Positions 44,791 through 54,895 of a DNA stretch of 64,000 nucleotides are shown in pieces. The notes beneath the pieces were generated by a model. The model searched no databases and was not told where the DNA came from. It saw only the letters and a program-made list of their open reading frames with translations. A program made the translations under genes and the position numbers. Every line of letters starts with the position of its first letter. The stretch's first letter is position 1. Source of the DNA: Rahnella ecdela (GTDB lineage Bacteria; Pseudomonadota; Gammaproteobacteria; Enterobacterales; Enterobacteriaceae); the NCBI RefSeq assembly GCF_019049625.1, contig NZ_JAFMOY010000122.1, forward strand, positions 62,001 through 126,000. The letters run 5' to 3'.

Positions 44791-47295
44791 ATGACCAAGA
44801 AGTTGAGCTTCACCTGCGTGCTGGTAAATGGTGTTCATGCCCGACCGGCCAGTCATATTGAAACGTTGTGCAACGGTTTCGGCTCCGCATTTGAATGGCA
44901 TAACGTCCGTACTGACCGCTTTGCTGATGGCAAAAGTGTGTTGTCACTGATTGGTGCCGATATTTTACTGGGTGATGAATGCCATGTGACTATCGAAGGA
45001 GCGGACGAAGATGCGGCGCACGCGGCGCTGGCCCATTTCATTGAGCATCAGTTCCCGCTCTGTGATGAAGCCCTGCCTGAACATGATGAAAACGCTGAAC
45101 TTGAGCCGCTTCCTGAATCCCTGATGAATCTTTCCCCGCTGGTTTTCCGCGCCCGTTCCGTCAGTGAAGGCTGTGCGCTGGGTAAACTGGTCAGCCTTTC
45201 CAGCGTCAATCTGGCGGCGCTGACGGATTTGCCGGAGTCTCAGGGAAAAGATAAAGAGCAAAGCCTGCTTTCCGCCGGACTGGCACAGCTTGAAAAATCG
45301 ATCGAACTACAGCTGATGGCGGGTAGCGGAACGATCACCGCCGTGCTGGAAGCGCACCGTTCTTTGCTGCGGGATAACAGCCTGCGCGAAGCGTTGCTGA
45401 ACCGAGTGGCGCAAGGCCAGAGTTGTGCGCAAAGTATTGTCGATACCGCCGCGCATTTCAGCGCGCAGCTCGCACAATCGTCCAGTGCTTATTTGCGTGA
45501 ACGCGAACTGGATATTCGTGATGTCAGCTTCCAGCTTTTGCAGCAAATCTATGGTGAGGAACGCTTTGCTTCCCAGCAGGCGCTGAGCGAAGCCAGTATT
45601 TGCCTGGCGGATGAACTGACGCCGAGTCAGTTTCTGGAGCTGGATAAAAAACATCTCAAAGGATTGTTACTCGGCAGCGGGGGCAGCACGTCGCATACCG
45701 TGATCCTCGCCCGATCGTTCAATATTCCTTCGCTTGTCGGTGTTGATCCCAAACCGTTGCAGTCTTATTTGCAGCAGGATGTGCAGATCGACGGCGATCT
45801 GGGGCTGATTGCCTGTGCGCTCAGCGAGCCGGTGCGCCGTTATTATCGTCAGGAACAGGCTGTGCATCAGGCGCTGCGTGAACAGCAAAGCGAATATCTT
45901 GATAAACCGGGGTATACCGCTGACGGCGTGCGTCTTGAAGTCGCGGCAAATATTGCCCATTCAGTTGAAGCCAGCGCAGCGTTTGGCAATGGCGCGGAAG
46001 CTGTCGGGTTATTCCGTACAGAGATGCTGTATATGGATCGCGCCAGTGCGCCCTCTGAAGATGAGCTGTACAACATTTACTGCCAGGCCACGGAAGCCGC
46101 GAGGGGCAAAACCATTATTGTCCGCACCATGGATATCGGTGGCGATAAACCGGTTAATTATCTGAATATTCCTGCCGAAAATAACCCATTCCTTGGGTAT
46201 CGCGCGGTGCGTATCTATCAGGAATTCCTGCCGTTATTCCATACGCAACTACGTTCGATCCTGCGCGCCTCAGCGCACGGAACATTGAAAATTATGATCC
46301 CGATGATTTCATCGATGGAAGAGATTTTATGGGTGAAAGAGAAGCTGGCGGAAGCCAAGCAATCGCTGCGCGGTGAGCAAATCCCGTTCGATGAAAAAAT
46401 TCAGCTGGGGATCATGCTGGAAGTGCCGTCGGTGATGTTCATCATCGACCAGTGCTGCGAGGAGATTGATTTCTTTAGCATCGGCAGCAACGACCTGACG
46501 CAATATCTGCTGGCAGTCGACCGTGATAACGCCAAAGTGACCCGCCATTACAACAGCCTGAATCCGGCCTTCCTGCGTGGTCTCGACCACGTTGTACGCG
46601 AGGTGCATCGCCACGGAAAATGGATTGGTTTGTGCGGCGAACTGGGAGCGAAAGGCTCGGTGTTACCGCTGCTGGTCGGGCTGGGGCTGGATGAAATCAG
46701 TATGAGCGCGCCGTCGATTCCGGTGACCAAAGCGCGTCTGGCGAAACTCGACAGCCGCGAGTGCCGCTTACTGCTCAACCGTGCAATGCAGTGCCGCACG
46801 TCGCTTGAAGTGGAACACCTGCTGGCGCAGTTCCGTATGGCGGTCAACGATGCACCGCTGATCACGGCGGAGTGTGTAGCGCTCAATACCGACTGGCGCA
46901 GCAAAGAAGAAGTGATTAAAGGCATGGTTGATAACCTGATGCTGGCCGGTCGCTGCCGTTATCCACGCAAACTTGCCACCGACGTCTGGGCGCGTGAGGC
47001 GGTATTTTCCACGGGCCTCGGGTTCGGTTTTGCTATTCCGCACACAAAATCTGAGCACATCGAGCAATCGACTATCAGCGTCGCGAAACTCGCGCAACCG
47101 GTGCAGTGGGGCGATGAGGAAGCGCAGTTTGTCATCATGCTGACGCTGAATAAACATGCCGCAGGCGACCAGCATATGCGGATTTTCTCAAAGCTGGCGC
47201 GACGGATCATGCACGATAGTTTCCGCGATGCGCTGATGAATTCGACGACAGCAGCACAGATAGAAGCGCTGCTCAAACAAGAGCTTGAACTCTGA
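44791..47295 (+). CDS. ptsA: Multiphosphoryl transfer protein PtsA (HPr-EI-EIIA)
   Basis: Three-domain PTS phosphotransferase (834 aa). An HPr-like domain has His16 in [10 protein letters not shown]. The enzyme I domain runs from about residue 115 to 680, with the active His302 in [23 protein letters not shown] and GSNDLTQY. The fructose-type EIIA domain has His751 in GFAIPHTKS. It can carry phosphate from phosphoenolpyruvate to FrwB/FrwD without the general PTS. It is followed 11 bp later by fsaB on the same strand. E. coli carries gldA after fsaB; here it is absent. Confidence 0.95.
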   Translation: MTKKLSFTCVLVNGVHARPASHIETLCNGFGSAFEWHNVRTDRFADGKSVLSLIGADILLGDECHVTIEGADEDAAHAALAHFIEHQFPLCDEALPEHDENAELEPLPESLMNLSPLVFRARSVSEGCALGKLVSLSSVNLAALTDLPESQGKDKEQSLLSAGLAQLEKSIELQLMAGSGTITAVLEAHRSLLRDNSLREALLNRVAQGQSCAQSIVDTAAHFSAQLAQSSSAYLRERELDIRDVSFQLLQQIYGEERFASQQALSEASICLADELTPSQFLELDKKHLKGLLLGSGGSTSHTVILARSFNIPSLVGVDPKPLQSYLQQDVQIDGDLGLIACALSEPVRRYYRQEQAVHQALREQQSEYLDKPGYTADGVRLEVAANIAHSVEASAAFGNGAEAVGLFRTEMLYMDRASAPSEDELYNIYCQATEAARGKTIIVRTMDIGGDKPVNYLNIPAENNPFLGYRAVRIYQEFLPLFHTQLRSILRASAHGTLKIMIPMISSMEEILWVKEKLAEAKQSLRGEQIPFDEKIQLGIMLEVPSVMFIIDQCCEEIDFFSIGSNDLTQYLLAVDRDNAKVTRHYNSLNPAFLRGLDHVVREVHRHGKWIGLCGELGAKGSVLPLLVGLGLDEISMSAPSIPVTKARLAKLDSRECRLLLNRAMQCRTSLEVEHLLAQFRMAVNDAPLITAECVALNTDWRSKEEVIKGMVDNLMLAGRCRYPRKLATDVWAREAVFSTGLGFGFAIPHTKSEHIEQSTISVAKLAQPVQWGDEEAQFVIMLTLNKHAAGDQHMRIFSKLARRIMHDSFRDALMNSTTAAQIEALLKQELEL

Positions 47296-47306
47296 CAGGA
47301 GAGGGT

Positions 47307-47969
47307 ATGGAACTTTATCTGGATACGGCTGATATCAGCGCAGTAAAACGCTTATCCCGTATTTTGCCTTTGCAGGGCGTGACGACGAATCCGAGCATTG
47401 TGGCGAAATCGCAGGCTTCCCTGTGGGAAGTGCTGCCCGCGCTTCGCGATGCGTTAGGCGGTGAAGGAAAACTCTTTGCGCAGGTTCTGGCGAATCAGAC
47501 TGAGCAAATGGTGGAAGAAGCTGAATTGCTGCATTCGCGCGTGCCGGGGCTGGTGGTGAAAGTGCCGGTGACAGCCGCTGGCCTTGCTGCGATTAAGATC
47601 CTGCGCACCCGTAAAATTCCGACGCTGGGCACTGCGGTTTACGGGGCGGGACAGGGACTGCTTTCTGCACTGGCCGGTGCAGAATATGTCGCGCCGTATG
47701 TGAACCGGCTGGACGCGCAGGGAGGAGACGGCATTGCGATGGTGGCGGAGTTGCAGCAATTGCTGTCACTCCATGCACCGCACGCCAAAGTGCTGGCCGC
47801 CAGTTTCAAAACGCCGCGTCAGGTTCTGGCCTGTCTGCTGGCGGGCTGTCAGTCGGTCACCATTCCGGTAGACGTGGCGGAGCAGTTTATCAGCGCACCG
47901 GCGGTACAGGCGGCAGTCGATAAATTCGAACAGGACTGGCAGGGCGCGTTCGGGCGATTGTCGTTGTAA
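47307..47969 (+). CDS. fsaB: Fructose-6-phosphate aldolase FsaB (TalC)
   Basis: Class I aldolase of the transaldolase family (220 aa) that cleaves fructose 6-phosphate to dihydroxyacetone and glyceraldehyde 3-phosphate. The Schiff-base lysine is Lys85 in [20 protein letters not shown] and [12 protein letters not shown] are family motifs at residues 5-16 and 24-35. It is joined to ptsA (11-bp gap, AGGAGAGGG ribosome-binding site) and ends at a terminator. The product dihydroxyacetone links this cluster to glycerol-type anaerobic metabolism. Confidence 0.95.
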   Translation: MELYLDTADISAVKRLSRILPLQGVTTNPSIVAKSQASLWEVLPALRDALGGEGKLFAQVLANQTEQMVEEAELLHSRVPGLVVKVPVTAAGLAAIKILRTRKIPTLGTAVYGAGQGLLSALAGAEYVAPYVNRLDAQGGDGIAMVAELQQLLSLHAPHAKVLAASFKTPRQVLACLLAGCQSVTIPVDVAEQFISAPAVQAAVDKFEQDWQGAFGRLSL

Positions 47970-47993
47970 ACAGGTAACCAACTGAATTTAAAT

Positions 47994-48028
47994 AAAAAGC
48001 CCGACAGGAAAAGCTGCCGGGCTTTTTT
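47994..48028 (+). terminator. Terminator after fsaB
   Basis: AAAAAGCCCG (47994-48003) pairs with CGGGCTTTTT (48018-48027). It lies between the convergent fsaB and ysgA and has T-rich flanks on both strands, so it probably serves both. Confidence 0.85.
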
Positions 48029-48049
48029 ATTTACTCATTGCCGTGCTTT

Positions 48050-48877
48050 TTATTTCACGCCGTACTGGATAAAGAAATCCAGCATACGCTGCCAGCCATC
48101 GGCGGCGGCTTCAGCATGGTAACTCGGGCGATAATCGGCATTAAAGGCATGGCCCGCTTCCGGATAGACCACGATTTCCGCCGTGGCATTAGCCGCGCGA
48201 ATGGCCTGACGCATGGTTTCAATCGTATCCAGAGGAATGCTGGAATCTTCTGCGCCGTACAAACCCAGGACCGGCGCATCCAGCGCGGCGGCGCGATCGA
48301 CCGGCTGTGACGGACTGGTCAGCGTTTTATCACCGACCAGTTTGCCGTACCACGCCACGCCCGCTTTCAACTGCGGATTGTGCGCCGCATACAACCAGGT
48401 GATACGTCCGCCCCAGCAGAAACCGGTGATGCCCAATTTGGAAATATCCCCGCCGTGTTGTGCTGCCCAGTGCGCGGTGTGATCGAGGTCAGAAAGCACT
48501 TGCTGATCGGGCACTTTGCTGACCAGTTTGGCGAAAAGTTCGCTGATTTCGGTGTAATCACGCGGATCACCCTGACGAAAATACAGTTCAGGTGCGATGG
48601 CCATATAGCCCTGTTTAGCCAGGCGACGGCAGACATCCTGAATGTGTTCGTGTACGCCAAAAATCTCCTGCACCACCAGAACGATTGGCAATTTACCGGT
48701 GAACTGTTCCGGACGGGCGAGATAGGCGGGCATGTCTTCGCCCTGCGAAGGGATGGTGGTCTGGCCTGCGTGCAGACCGTCGGTATCAGTGTGAATGGTG
48801 GTGCTGGCGACGGGGGTGACAGCAGGAGCAAAGCTGGTCGGAGCCTGTTTCAGGGTAAGCAATTCTTCTTTTTTCAT
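48050..48877 (-). CDS. ysgA: Dienelactone hydrolase family protein YsgA
   Basis: Alpha/beta hydrolase of 275 aa. The nucleophile is the cysteine in GFCWGG (about residues 152-157), as in carboxymethylenebutenolidase. The catalytic His is in EAGHAFNADYRPSYH. VVQEIFGVHEHI near residues 70-81 is the oxyanion/structural motif. The N-terminal 40 residues are low-complexity (Thr/Ala/Pro) without a clear signal peptide. The physiological substrate is unknown. Start at ATG 48877 with GGAG upstream. In E. coli ysgA sits between metE and udp; here 15.6 kb of accessory DNA separates it from metE, and katE separates it from udp. Confidence 0.88.
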   Translation of the reverse strand: MKKEELLTLKQAPTSFAPAVTPVASTTIHTDTDGLHAGQTTIPSQGEDMPAYLARPEQFTGKLPIVLVVQEIFGVHEHIQDVCRRLAKQGYMAIAPELYFRQGDPRDYTEISELFAKLVSKVPDQQVLSDLDHTAHWAAQHGGDISKLGITGFCWGGRITWLYAAHNPQLKAGVAWYGKLVGDKTLTSPSQPVDRAAALDAPVLGLYGAEDSSIPLDTIETMRQAIRAANATAEIVVYPEAGHAFNADYRPSYHAEAAADGWQRMLDFFIQYGVK

Positions 48878-48968
48878 CGGGGTCTCCAGGCAAGTGTCCA
48901 TACGAAAATCGGTGGCTATGGATTAAAACTATAGCCGGAAAGCATGAACAGCAAGGCGCAAGAGATGT

Positions 48969-48979
48969 TCTATAGTTAA
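48969..48979 (+). promoter_or_regulatory. Candidate sigma-S -10 element for katE
   Basis: TCTATAGTTAA at 48969-48979 matches the remembered extended sigma-S -10 consensus (KCTAYACTTAA) at ten of eleven positions. It lies about 90 bp before katE. katE is a classical RpoS-dependent gene, which supports the reading. Confidence 0.5.
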
Positions 48980-49061
48980 AAGTTAATCAGGAAAGTCATC
49001 ATGGAAGATTTACAGAACGTCCACAGAACGCCCGAAACCTTTGTCTGAGGAGCTATGTTCA

Positions 49062-51344
49062 ATGTCAAAATCACCGTCTAAAGTGACCAAAAAAAGTGAG
49101 CCAAAACCGGTAAGCCGCGCCCCCGCCACGGGCATCAAGTCCTCACAACCTGGCCTTGGAGATCTGGCACCTGCTGATCGCGCTTATCAGCCTTCACCAC
49201 AACCGACGCCGCCGGGAAAAGAGCCGACCGCTTCCGGGAGTGCCAAAAGTCCGAAAAATACCAATGCCAAACTCGATGCGTTAGAGCGTCATCGTAAAAA
49301 TGGTGAAAAGCAGCCGCTGACCACCAATCAGGGCACCAAAATCTCTGATGACCAGAATTCGCTGAAAGCCGGTAACCGTGGTCCGACGCTGCTGGAAGAT
49401 TTTATCCTGCGCGAGAAAATTACCCATTTTGACCACGAGCGCATTCCTGAACGTATTGTTCATGCGCGGGGTGCGGCAGCGCATGGCTATTTTCAGCCCT
49501 ACCGCAGCATGAAGTCGGTAACAAAAGCCAGTTTCCTCTCTGATCCGAAAAAGAAAACGCCGGTCTTTGTGCGTTTCTCTACCGTTCAGGGCGCGCGCGG
49601 TTCGGCGGATTCCGTTCGTGATATCCGCGGCTGGGCCACCAAGTTTTATACCGATGAAGGGATTTACGATCTGGTCGGCAACAACACGCCGGTATTTTTT
49701 ATTCAGGATGCGCATAAGTTCCCTGATTTTGTCCATGCTGTGAAACCCGAGCCGCATAATGAAATCCCGCAGGGCGCCAGCGCCCATGATTCCTTCTGGG
49801 ATTATGTGTCCCTGCAGCCGGAAACCCTGCACAACGTTTTCTGGGCGATGTCGGATCGCGGCATTCCGCGCAGTTACCGCACGATGGAAGGTTTTGGTAT
49901 TCATACTTTCCGTTTCGTGAATGCCAAAGGCAAAGCCACCTTTGTGCGTTTCCACTGGAAACCGCTGGCCGGAAAGGCCTCTTTGTTGTGGGATGAGGCG
50001 CAGAAACTGGCCGGGAAAGATGCGGATTTCCATCGCCGCGATTTGTGGGAAGCCATCGAAGCCGGTGATTACCCGGAATACGAGCTGGGCGTTCAGCTGA
50101 TCCCGGAGGAAGATGAATTCAAGTTCGATTTCGATTTGCTCGACCCGACCAAACTTATCCCTGAAAAACTGGTGCCGGTAGAACTCATCGGCAAGATGGT
50201 GCTGGATCGTAACCCCGATAATTACTTTGCGGAAACCGAACAGGTCGCCTTCCATCCGGGACACGTGGTGCCGGGCATTGATTTCACTAATGACCCGCTG
50301 TTACAGGGCCGCCTGTTCTCTTACACCGATACGCAGATCAGTCGTCTTGGCGGGCCGAACTTCCATGAAATTCCGATTAACCGTCCGACCTGCCCGTACC
50401 ATAACTTCCAGCGCGACGGTATGCACCGCCAGGATATCGATACCAATCCGGCGAACTACGAGCCGAATTCCATCAACAATAACTGGCCGAGGGAAACACC
50501 TCCGGCAGCGTCCGGCGGCGGTTTTGAAAGCTATCCGGAGCGTATTGATGCCGAAAAAATCCGTCAGCGCAGTCCGTCGTTTGCCGAATATTATGCGCAT
50601 CCTCGCCTGTTCTGGCTGAGTCAGACGGCTGTCGAGCAGGATCATATTGCCGGGGCTTTCTCATTTGAATTAGCGAAAGTTGCACGGTCTTATATCCGCG
50701 AACGTGTAGTGGATTTACTGGCGCATGTCGATCAGGCGCTGGCGCAGACAGTGGCTAAAAATCTGGGGATTACGCTTTCGGCTGAAACCCTGAATATTAA
50801 ACCACCGAAGCCGGTGAATGGCCTGAACAATGATCCGTCACTGAGTTTATACGCCAGCGGCAAAGGCACCATCAAAGGACGTCAGGTGGCGGTATTGCTG
50901 GGTGAGGGCGTGAATGCGGCGGATGTACTGGAAACCTTGCAGGCGCTTCAGGCGGCGGGTGTGCATCCAAAACTTCTGGCCAGCCATTTAGGGAATGTCA
51001 CCGCCGATGATGGTTCTTCACTTCCGGTAGATGCCACATTCGCCGGTTCGCCTTCTATTACCGTCGATGCCGTAATTGTTCCTCACGGGCACATTGATGC
51101 CTTGCTGATGAACGGCGATTCCCGACATTACCTGCTTGAAGCCTATAAGCATCTGAAAGTCATCGGATTAAGCGGTGATGCACGCCGCTTCAAGTCGCTG
51201 CTGGGACTGACTGACGATGTGCCGGAAGAAGGTGTCGTCGAGGGGGAGAAAGCTGAGGGAGCATTACTGAAAACGTTCCTGCAAGAAATGCTCAAACACC
51301 GGATCTGGTCGCGCAGTGCGGCGGCAGATTCCGTTCCTGCCTGA
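49062..51344 (+). CDS. katE: Large-subunit catalase HPII (KatE)
   Basis: Clade 2 haem catalase (760 aa) that dismutates hydrogen peroxide. The N-terminus is Pro/Ser/Lys-rich. The core holds the catalytic His in [14 protein letters not shown] (about residues 133-146), Asn in [11 protein letters not shown], and the haem-ligand Tyr in [14 protein letters not shown]. The extra C-terminal flavodoxin-like domain (from about 590, [13 protein letters not shown]) is typical of large catalases. The length is close to E. coli HPII (753 aa). The ATG at 49062 has GAGGAG about 9 nt upstream; the frame continues seven codons further, without a ribosome-binding site. Confidence 0.96.
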   Translation: MSKSPSKVTKKSEPKPVSRAPATGIKSSQPGLGDLAPADRAYQPSPQPTPPGKEPTASGSAKSPKNTNAKLDALERHRKNGEKQPLTTNQGTKISDDQNSLKAGNRGPTLLEDFILREKITHFDHERIPERIVHARGAAAHGYFQPYRSMKSVTKASFLSDPKKKTPVFVRFSTVQGARGSADSVRDIRGWATKFYTDEGIYDLVGNNTPVFFIQDAHKFPDFVHAVKPEPHNEIPQGASAHDSFWDYVSLQPETLHNVFWAMSDRGIPRSYRTMEGFGIHTFRFVNAKGKATFVRFHWKPLAGKASLLWDEAQKLAGKDADFHRRDLWEAIEAGDYPEYELGVQLIPEEDEFKFDFDLLDPTKLIPEKLVPVELIGKMVLDRNPDNYFAETEQVAFHPGHVVPGIDFTNDPLLQGRLFSYTDTQISRLGGPNFHEIPINRPTCPYHNFQRDGMHRQDIDTNPANYEPNSINNNWPRETPPAASGGGFESYPERIDAEKIRQRSPSFAEYYAHPRLFWLSQTAVEQDHIAGAFSFELAKVARSYIRERVVDLLAHVDQALAQTVAKNLGITLSAETLNIKPPKPVNGLNNDPSLSLYASGKGTIKGRQVAVLLGEGVNAADVLETLQALQAAGVHPKLLASHLGNVTADDGSSLPVDATFAGSPSITVDAVIVPHGHIDALLMNGDSRHYLLEAYKHLKVIGLSGDARRFKSLLGLTDDVPEEGVVEGEKAEGALLKTFLQEMLKHRIWSRSAAADSVPA

Positions 51345-51358
51345 TTCGGCATCATCTG

Positions 51359-51396
51359 AAAACAGCCCGTCTCCGGTGTCGGAGATGGGCTGTTTA
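51359..51396 (+). terminator. Terminator after katE
   Basis: AACAGCCC pairs with GGGCTGTT, and inner TCTCCG with CGGAGA, giving a long stem around GTGT just after the katE stop. The following T-tract is short. Confidence 0.7.
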
Positions 51397-51421
51397 AAAT
51401 CTCGCCAATCATCCATTTATT

Positions 51422-51489
51422 TGTGACTTGAATCACAAATTAAATGTATGTGTAATTCCTGTTGTTACATCATAGTGACGACCGTCACG
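51422..51489 (+). promoter_or_regulatory. udp control region with two CRP sites
   Basis: TGTGACTTGAATCACA (51422-51437) is a perfect TGTGA-N6-TCACA CRP palindrome. A second, slightly degenerate site AGTGACGACCGTCACG occupies 51474-51489. The centres are 52 bp apart, the spacing of CRP-1 and CRP-2 in the E. coli deo promoter that brackets CytR. CytR/CRP control is established for E. coli udp, so CytR probably binds in between. CytR half-sites were not resolved. Confidence 0.75.
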
Positions 51490-51568
51490 AAATAACGTCA
51501 CAATGTTCAGTAGAGTTGCCGGGTGTTCCTCCTGCCAATTTATGACCTTACACACAGAGGAGTTTGTT

Positions 51569-52330
51569 ATGTCTCAGCCTGAAGTTTTCCATCTTGGCCT
51601 GGCCAAAAAAGATTTAAATGGCGCGACGCTGGCGATTGTTCCCGGCGACCCTGAACGCGTGGAAAAAATTGCCAAACTGATGGAGAACCCGGTTCGTCTG
51701 GCTTCTCACCGCGAATTTACCTCATGGCGTGCTGAGCTTGACGGCAAATCTGTGATTGTTTGCTCGACCGGGATTGGTGGTCCTTCGACTTCCATCGCGG
51801 TTGAAGAACTGGCGCAATTGGGGATCCGTACTTTCCTGCGTGTCGGCACCACCGGCGCTATCCAGCCACACATCAATGTGGGCGACGTTCTGGTGACTAC
51901 CGCTGCCGTTCGCCTCGATGGCGCAAGCCTGCACTTCGCACCAATGGAATTCCCTGCGGTCGCTGATTTTGCCTGTACTACTGCGCTGGTCGCTGCGGCT
52001 GAATCTGTTGGCGCTGCCACGCACATTGGCGTGACCGCGTCTTCTGACACCTTCTATCCGGGTCAGGAACGTTATGACACGTTCTCCGGCCGCGTCGTTC
52101 GTCGCTTCAAAGAATCGATGAAAGAATGGCAGGAAATGGGCGTCATGAACTACGAAATGGAATCCGCCACCTTGCTGACCATGTGCGCCAGCCAGGGCCT
52201 GCGCGCGGGTATGGTTGCCGGTGTTATCGTAAACCGCACGCAGCAGGAAATTCCTAATGCGGAAACCATGAAGAAGACCGAAAGCCATGCGGTCAAGATT
52301 GTTGTAGAAGCCGCACGTCGGCTGATCTAA
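51569..52330 (+). CDS. udp: Uridine phosphorylase
   Basis: Nucleoside phosphorylase (253 aa) that splits uridine with phosphate to uracil and ribose 1-phosphate. Family features are [10 protein letters not shown] (residues 26-35), the substrate loop [11 protein letters not shown] (about 91-101), and the ribose-binding [12 protein letters not shown] motif. The start at 51569 has AGAGGAG upstream; 22 more in-frame codons run through the control region and are not used. It has the same neighbour set as E. coli except for katE upstream and the DedA gene downstream. Confidence 0.96.
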   Translation: MSQPEVFHLGLAKKDLNGATLAIVPGDPERVEKIAKLMENPVRLASHREFTSWRAELDGKSVIVCSTGIGGPSTSIAVEELAQLGIRTFLRVGTTGAIQPHINVGDVLVTTAAVRLDGASLHFAPMEFPAVADFACTTALVAAAESVGAATHIGVTASSDTFYPGQERYDTFSGRVVRRFKESMKEWQEMGVMNYEMESATLLTMCASQGLRAGMVAGVIVNRTQQEIPNAETMKKTESHAVKIVVEAARRLI

Positions 52331-52338
52331 TTTCCCGT

Positions 52339-52386
52339 CATCCTTCGATTCACAAGTGCGTTGGCTGCGCTGGCGAACCCGAATCA
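52339..52386. repeat. Degenerate half copy of the intergenic palindromic repeat
   Basis: CATCCTTCG (52339-52347), nine unrelated bases, then TGCGTTGGC (52357-52365) repeats the left arm of the livK-livH palindrome (17348-17356 and 17366-17374) with identical spacing. The right arm is not recognisable. Confidence 0.5.
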
Positions 52387-52402
52387 CTGACTAATCACAT
52401 CT

Positions 52403-52430
52403 ATGGGCTGCCTCTGGCGGCCCATTTTTT
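52403..52430 (+). terminator. Terminator after udp
   Basis: ATGGGC-GCC pairs with GGC-GCCCAT (about 52403-52424) around TCT, followed by six T residues. Confidence 0.85.
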
Positions 52431-52484
52431 GCCCTGTTAAACAGATCTGTTAAGGTCATGTTGGTAATGCGTCTGGAATAATTG

Positions 52485-53054
52485 ATGAATTCCGGCTCCG
52501 TATCTCTGATTAAAGGAACTGCATTTTTGACTGTTCATGACCTTCTCGATTACACGACCACCTTTATCCGTGCACATCAGGTATGGGCCGCGCCTATCGT
52601 CTTCTTTCTGGCTTTTGGCGAGTCTCTGGCCTTTTTGTCGTTGCTCCTTCCGGCAACCTTTATCCTGCTGGGACTGGGCGCGATGATTGGCGAAACCGGT
52701 ATTCCTTTCTGGCCAATCTGGGCCGCCGCTGCCGCAGGTGCTTTCTTCGGCGACTGGCTTTCCTATTGGGTCGGCAACCATTTTCAGGACCGGGTCGGTA
52801 ATTTCTGGCCTTTCTCCCGCCATCCGCAAATGTTGGTTCGCGGCCATGCCTTTTTTGAAAAATGGGGCATGCCGGGTGCGTTTATCGGCCGCTTCTTTGG
52901 CCCGCTGCGCGCCGTTGTGCCGCTGGTTGCCGGGATCTGCGGTATGCCGCAAAAGTATTTTCAGATTGCTAATGTGACCTCGGCGCTTATTTGGGCCTTC
53001 GGCATCCTGGCGCCCGGCGCTTTCGGCATTCAGTGGCTGAGCCGCTGGTTTTGA
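52485..53054 (+). CDS. DedA-family membrane protein
   Basis: Integral membrane protein of the DedA/SNARE-associated family (189 aa from ATG 52485). About five hydrophobic segments are seen. The family core is the FGESLAFLSLLLPATFILLG block, the acidic residue in GDWLSYWVG, and the G-F-IGRFFGPLRAVVPLVAG motif with its conserved arginines. DedA proteins are tied to lipid-carrier flipping and proton-motive-force homeostasis; the exact substrate here is unknown. A TTG at 52527 with AAAGGAAC upstream is a plausible alternative start, giving 175 aa. It is a single gene between udp and rmuC. Confidence 0.85.
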   Translation: MNSGSVSLIKGTAFLTVHDLLDYTTTFIRAHQVWAAPIVFFLAFGESLAFLSLLLPATFILLGLGAMIGETGIPFWPIWAAAAAGAFFGDWLSYWVGNHFQDRVGNFWPFSRHPQMLVRGHAFFEKWGMPGAFIGRFFGPLRAVVPLVAGICGMPQKYFQIANVTSALIWAFGILAPGAFGIQWLSRWF

Positions 53055-53211
53055 ATCCTGCTCCCTGTGACTGACCGCCGCAAGGGGGGAAGGGCAGAGA
53101 AATTCCCTTTTGGAAGACGTCTCGCAAAGGCTCAATGCAACAGAAAATAGACTGGACATCCATACAGCCTGACATTACCTTGGCCGCAAGAGACTTCAAG
53201 AGGGAAATCGC

Positions 53212-54747
53212 GTGGATATCAGCATTCTGACTGCCCTGGCAGCGGCGTTAATTGGCTTACTGGTGGGATGGCTCATCGCCAGTTTGCGACAACAGCAACA
53301 GCAAACGGAGTATGAAACGCAGCGCCGTTTGCTGGAACAATCGCTGGAACAGGTCAGGGTAGAAAACGATACGCACAAAAGCGAGCGGCTGTCGGGCCAG
53401 CAGCAACTGCGTGACGCTGAGCTGGAACTGCGAAAACTGCACAGCCTGCAAGCGGCGAGTCAGGAAAAACTGCAACTGCTGGCGCACTGGCAAAACGAGT
53501 GCGAGCAGCTCAATCAGGAACTGCGCGCTCAGCGGGAAATCAACAGCGCGCAGGAGGCAGAATTGCGTGAGGTTTCCACCCGTCTGGATGAAACCCGCAT
53601 GGCGGCCGAAGAAAAGCAGCGTCTGCTGATCAACAGCGAACAGCGTCTGAGCAGTCAGTTTGAGAATCTGGCGAACCGGATTTTTGAACAAAATGGCCGT
53701 CGCGCCGACGAACAGAACAAGCAAAGCCTCGACAAATTACTGCTGCCGCTGCGCGAGCAGCTCGACGGATTCCGCCGTCAGGTGCAGGACAGCTTCGGAC
53801 AAGAAGCCCGTGAACGGCATACGCTGGCGCACGAGATCCGCAATCTGCAACAACTGAATGTCGAAATGGCGCGTGAAGCCGTCAACCTGACCAAAGCACT
53901 GAAAGGTGACAACAAAACGCAGGGCAACTGGGGCGAAGTGGTGCTCAGCCGCGTGCTGGAGGCTTCCGGATTACGCGAAGGATATGAGTATCAGACGCAG
54001 GTCAGCGTGCAGGTCGACAGCAACAGCCGCATGCAGCCCGATGTGGTCGTACGGTTACCGCAGAACAAAGATGTGGTGATTGACGCCAAAATGACGCTGG
54101 TCGCTTACGAGCGTTATTTTAACAGTGAAGATGACGCTGAGCGTGAAATCGCTTTGAATGAGCACATTGCCTCGGTGCGCGGTCATATCCGTTTGCTGGG
54201 CCGCAAAGATTATCAGCAGCTGCCCGGTTTGCGCAGCCTGGATTATGTGCTGATGTTTATCCCCGTCGAACCCGCGTTTCTGCTGGCTATCGACCGGGAG
54301 CCCGAATTGATCAGCGAAGCCCTGCGCCACAATATTATGCTTGTCAGCCCGACGACTTTGCTGGTGGCGTTACGTACGATAAGCAACCTGTGGCGCTACG
54401 AACACCAGAGCCAGAATGCCAAACGTATCGCCGATCGCGCTGCGCGTCTTTACGACAAACTGCGGCTGTTTGTGGATGACATGGAGTCGATGGGGCAAAG
54501 TCTCGATAAAGCGCAGGGAAGTTATCGTTCTGCGATGAATAAACTCTCGCAAGGCCGTGGTAATCTTATCGGGCAGGTTGAGAGTTTTCGTGCTCTGGGT
54601 GTTGAAGTCAAACGGCCAATTAGTCCGTCTCTGGCTGAGATGGCTAAAGCGGAAAATGAACCTGAAGATACCGCATCTCTGCCAGATACCTCTGATGCGG
54701 AAGAAGAACAGACACTGAACCCGCGTGAGCTAAACCCGCATCAATAG
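53212..54747 (+). CDS. rmuC: DNA recombination protein RmuC
   Basis: Protein of 511 aa with one N-terminal transmembrane helix (residues 4-24), a long coiled coil rich in Gln/Glu/Leu (about 25-170), and a nuclease-like domain of the restriction-endonuclease fold. The domain contains QGNWGEVVLSRVLEASGLREG and DVVIDAKMTL, which would provide the acidic and lysine residues. In E. coli it limits recombination at short inverted repeats. The start is GTG at 53212. The acidic C-terminus (DTSDAEEEQ) is variable. It sits upstream of ubiE, as in E. coli. Confidence 0.93.
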   Translation: MDISILTALAAALIGLLVGWLIASLRQQQQQTEYETQRRLLEQSLEQVRVENDTHKSERLSGQQQLRDAELELRKLHSLQAASQEKLQLLAHWQNECEQLNQELRAQREINSAQEAELREVSTRLDETRMAAEEKQRLLINSEQRLSSQFENLANRIFEQNGRRADEQNKQSLDKLLLPLREQLDGFRRQVQDSFGQEARERHTLAHEIRNLQQLNVEMAREAVNLTKALKGDNKTQGNWGEVVLSRVLEASGLREGYEYQTQVSVQVDSNSRMQPDVVVRLPQNKDVVIDAKMTLVAYERYFNSEDDAEREIALNEHIASVRGHIRLLGRKDYQQLPGLRSLDYVLMFIPVEPAFLLAIDREPELISEALRHNIMLVSPTTLLVALRTISNLWRYEHQSQNAKRIADRAARLYDKLRLFVDDMESMGQSLDKAQGSYRSAMNKLSQGRGNLIGQVESFRALGVEVKRPISPSLAEMAKAENEPEDTASLPDTSDAEEEQTLNPRELNPHQ

Positions 54748-54895
54748 ACCACGCTTGCCCGAATGATCTGTAGTGCATTTCTGATTCAACGAATGAATCA
54801 TTGCAATATGTTGAATCACCATCGGTGATGGGGCTTTCCTAAGGGTTCTGATACACTTCTCCCCAAGAGTTCGACTGAAAAAGCAGGCATATAAA

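Noticed and set aside
49281-50264. 327-codon open frame on the minus strand
   Set aside because: It is antisense to katE, which has full-length family motifs; long shadow frames are common in GC-rich codon use.
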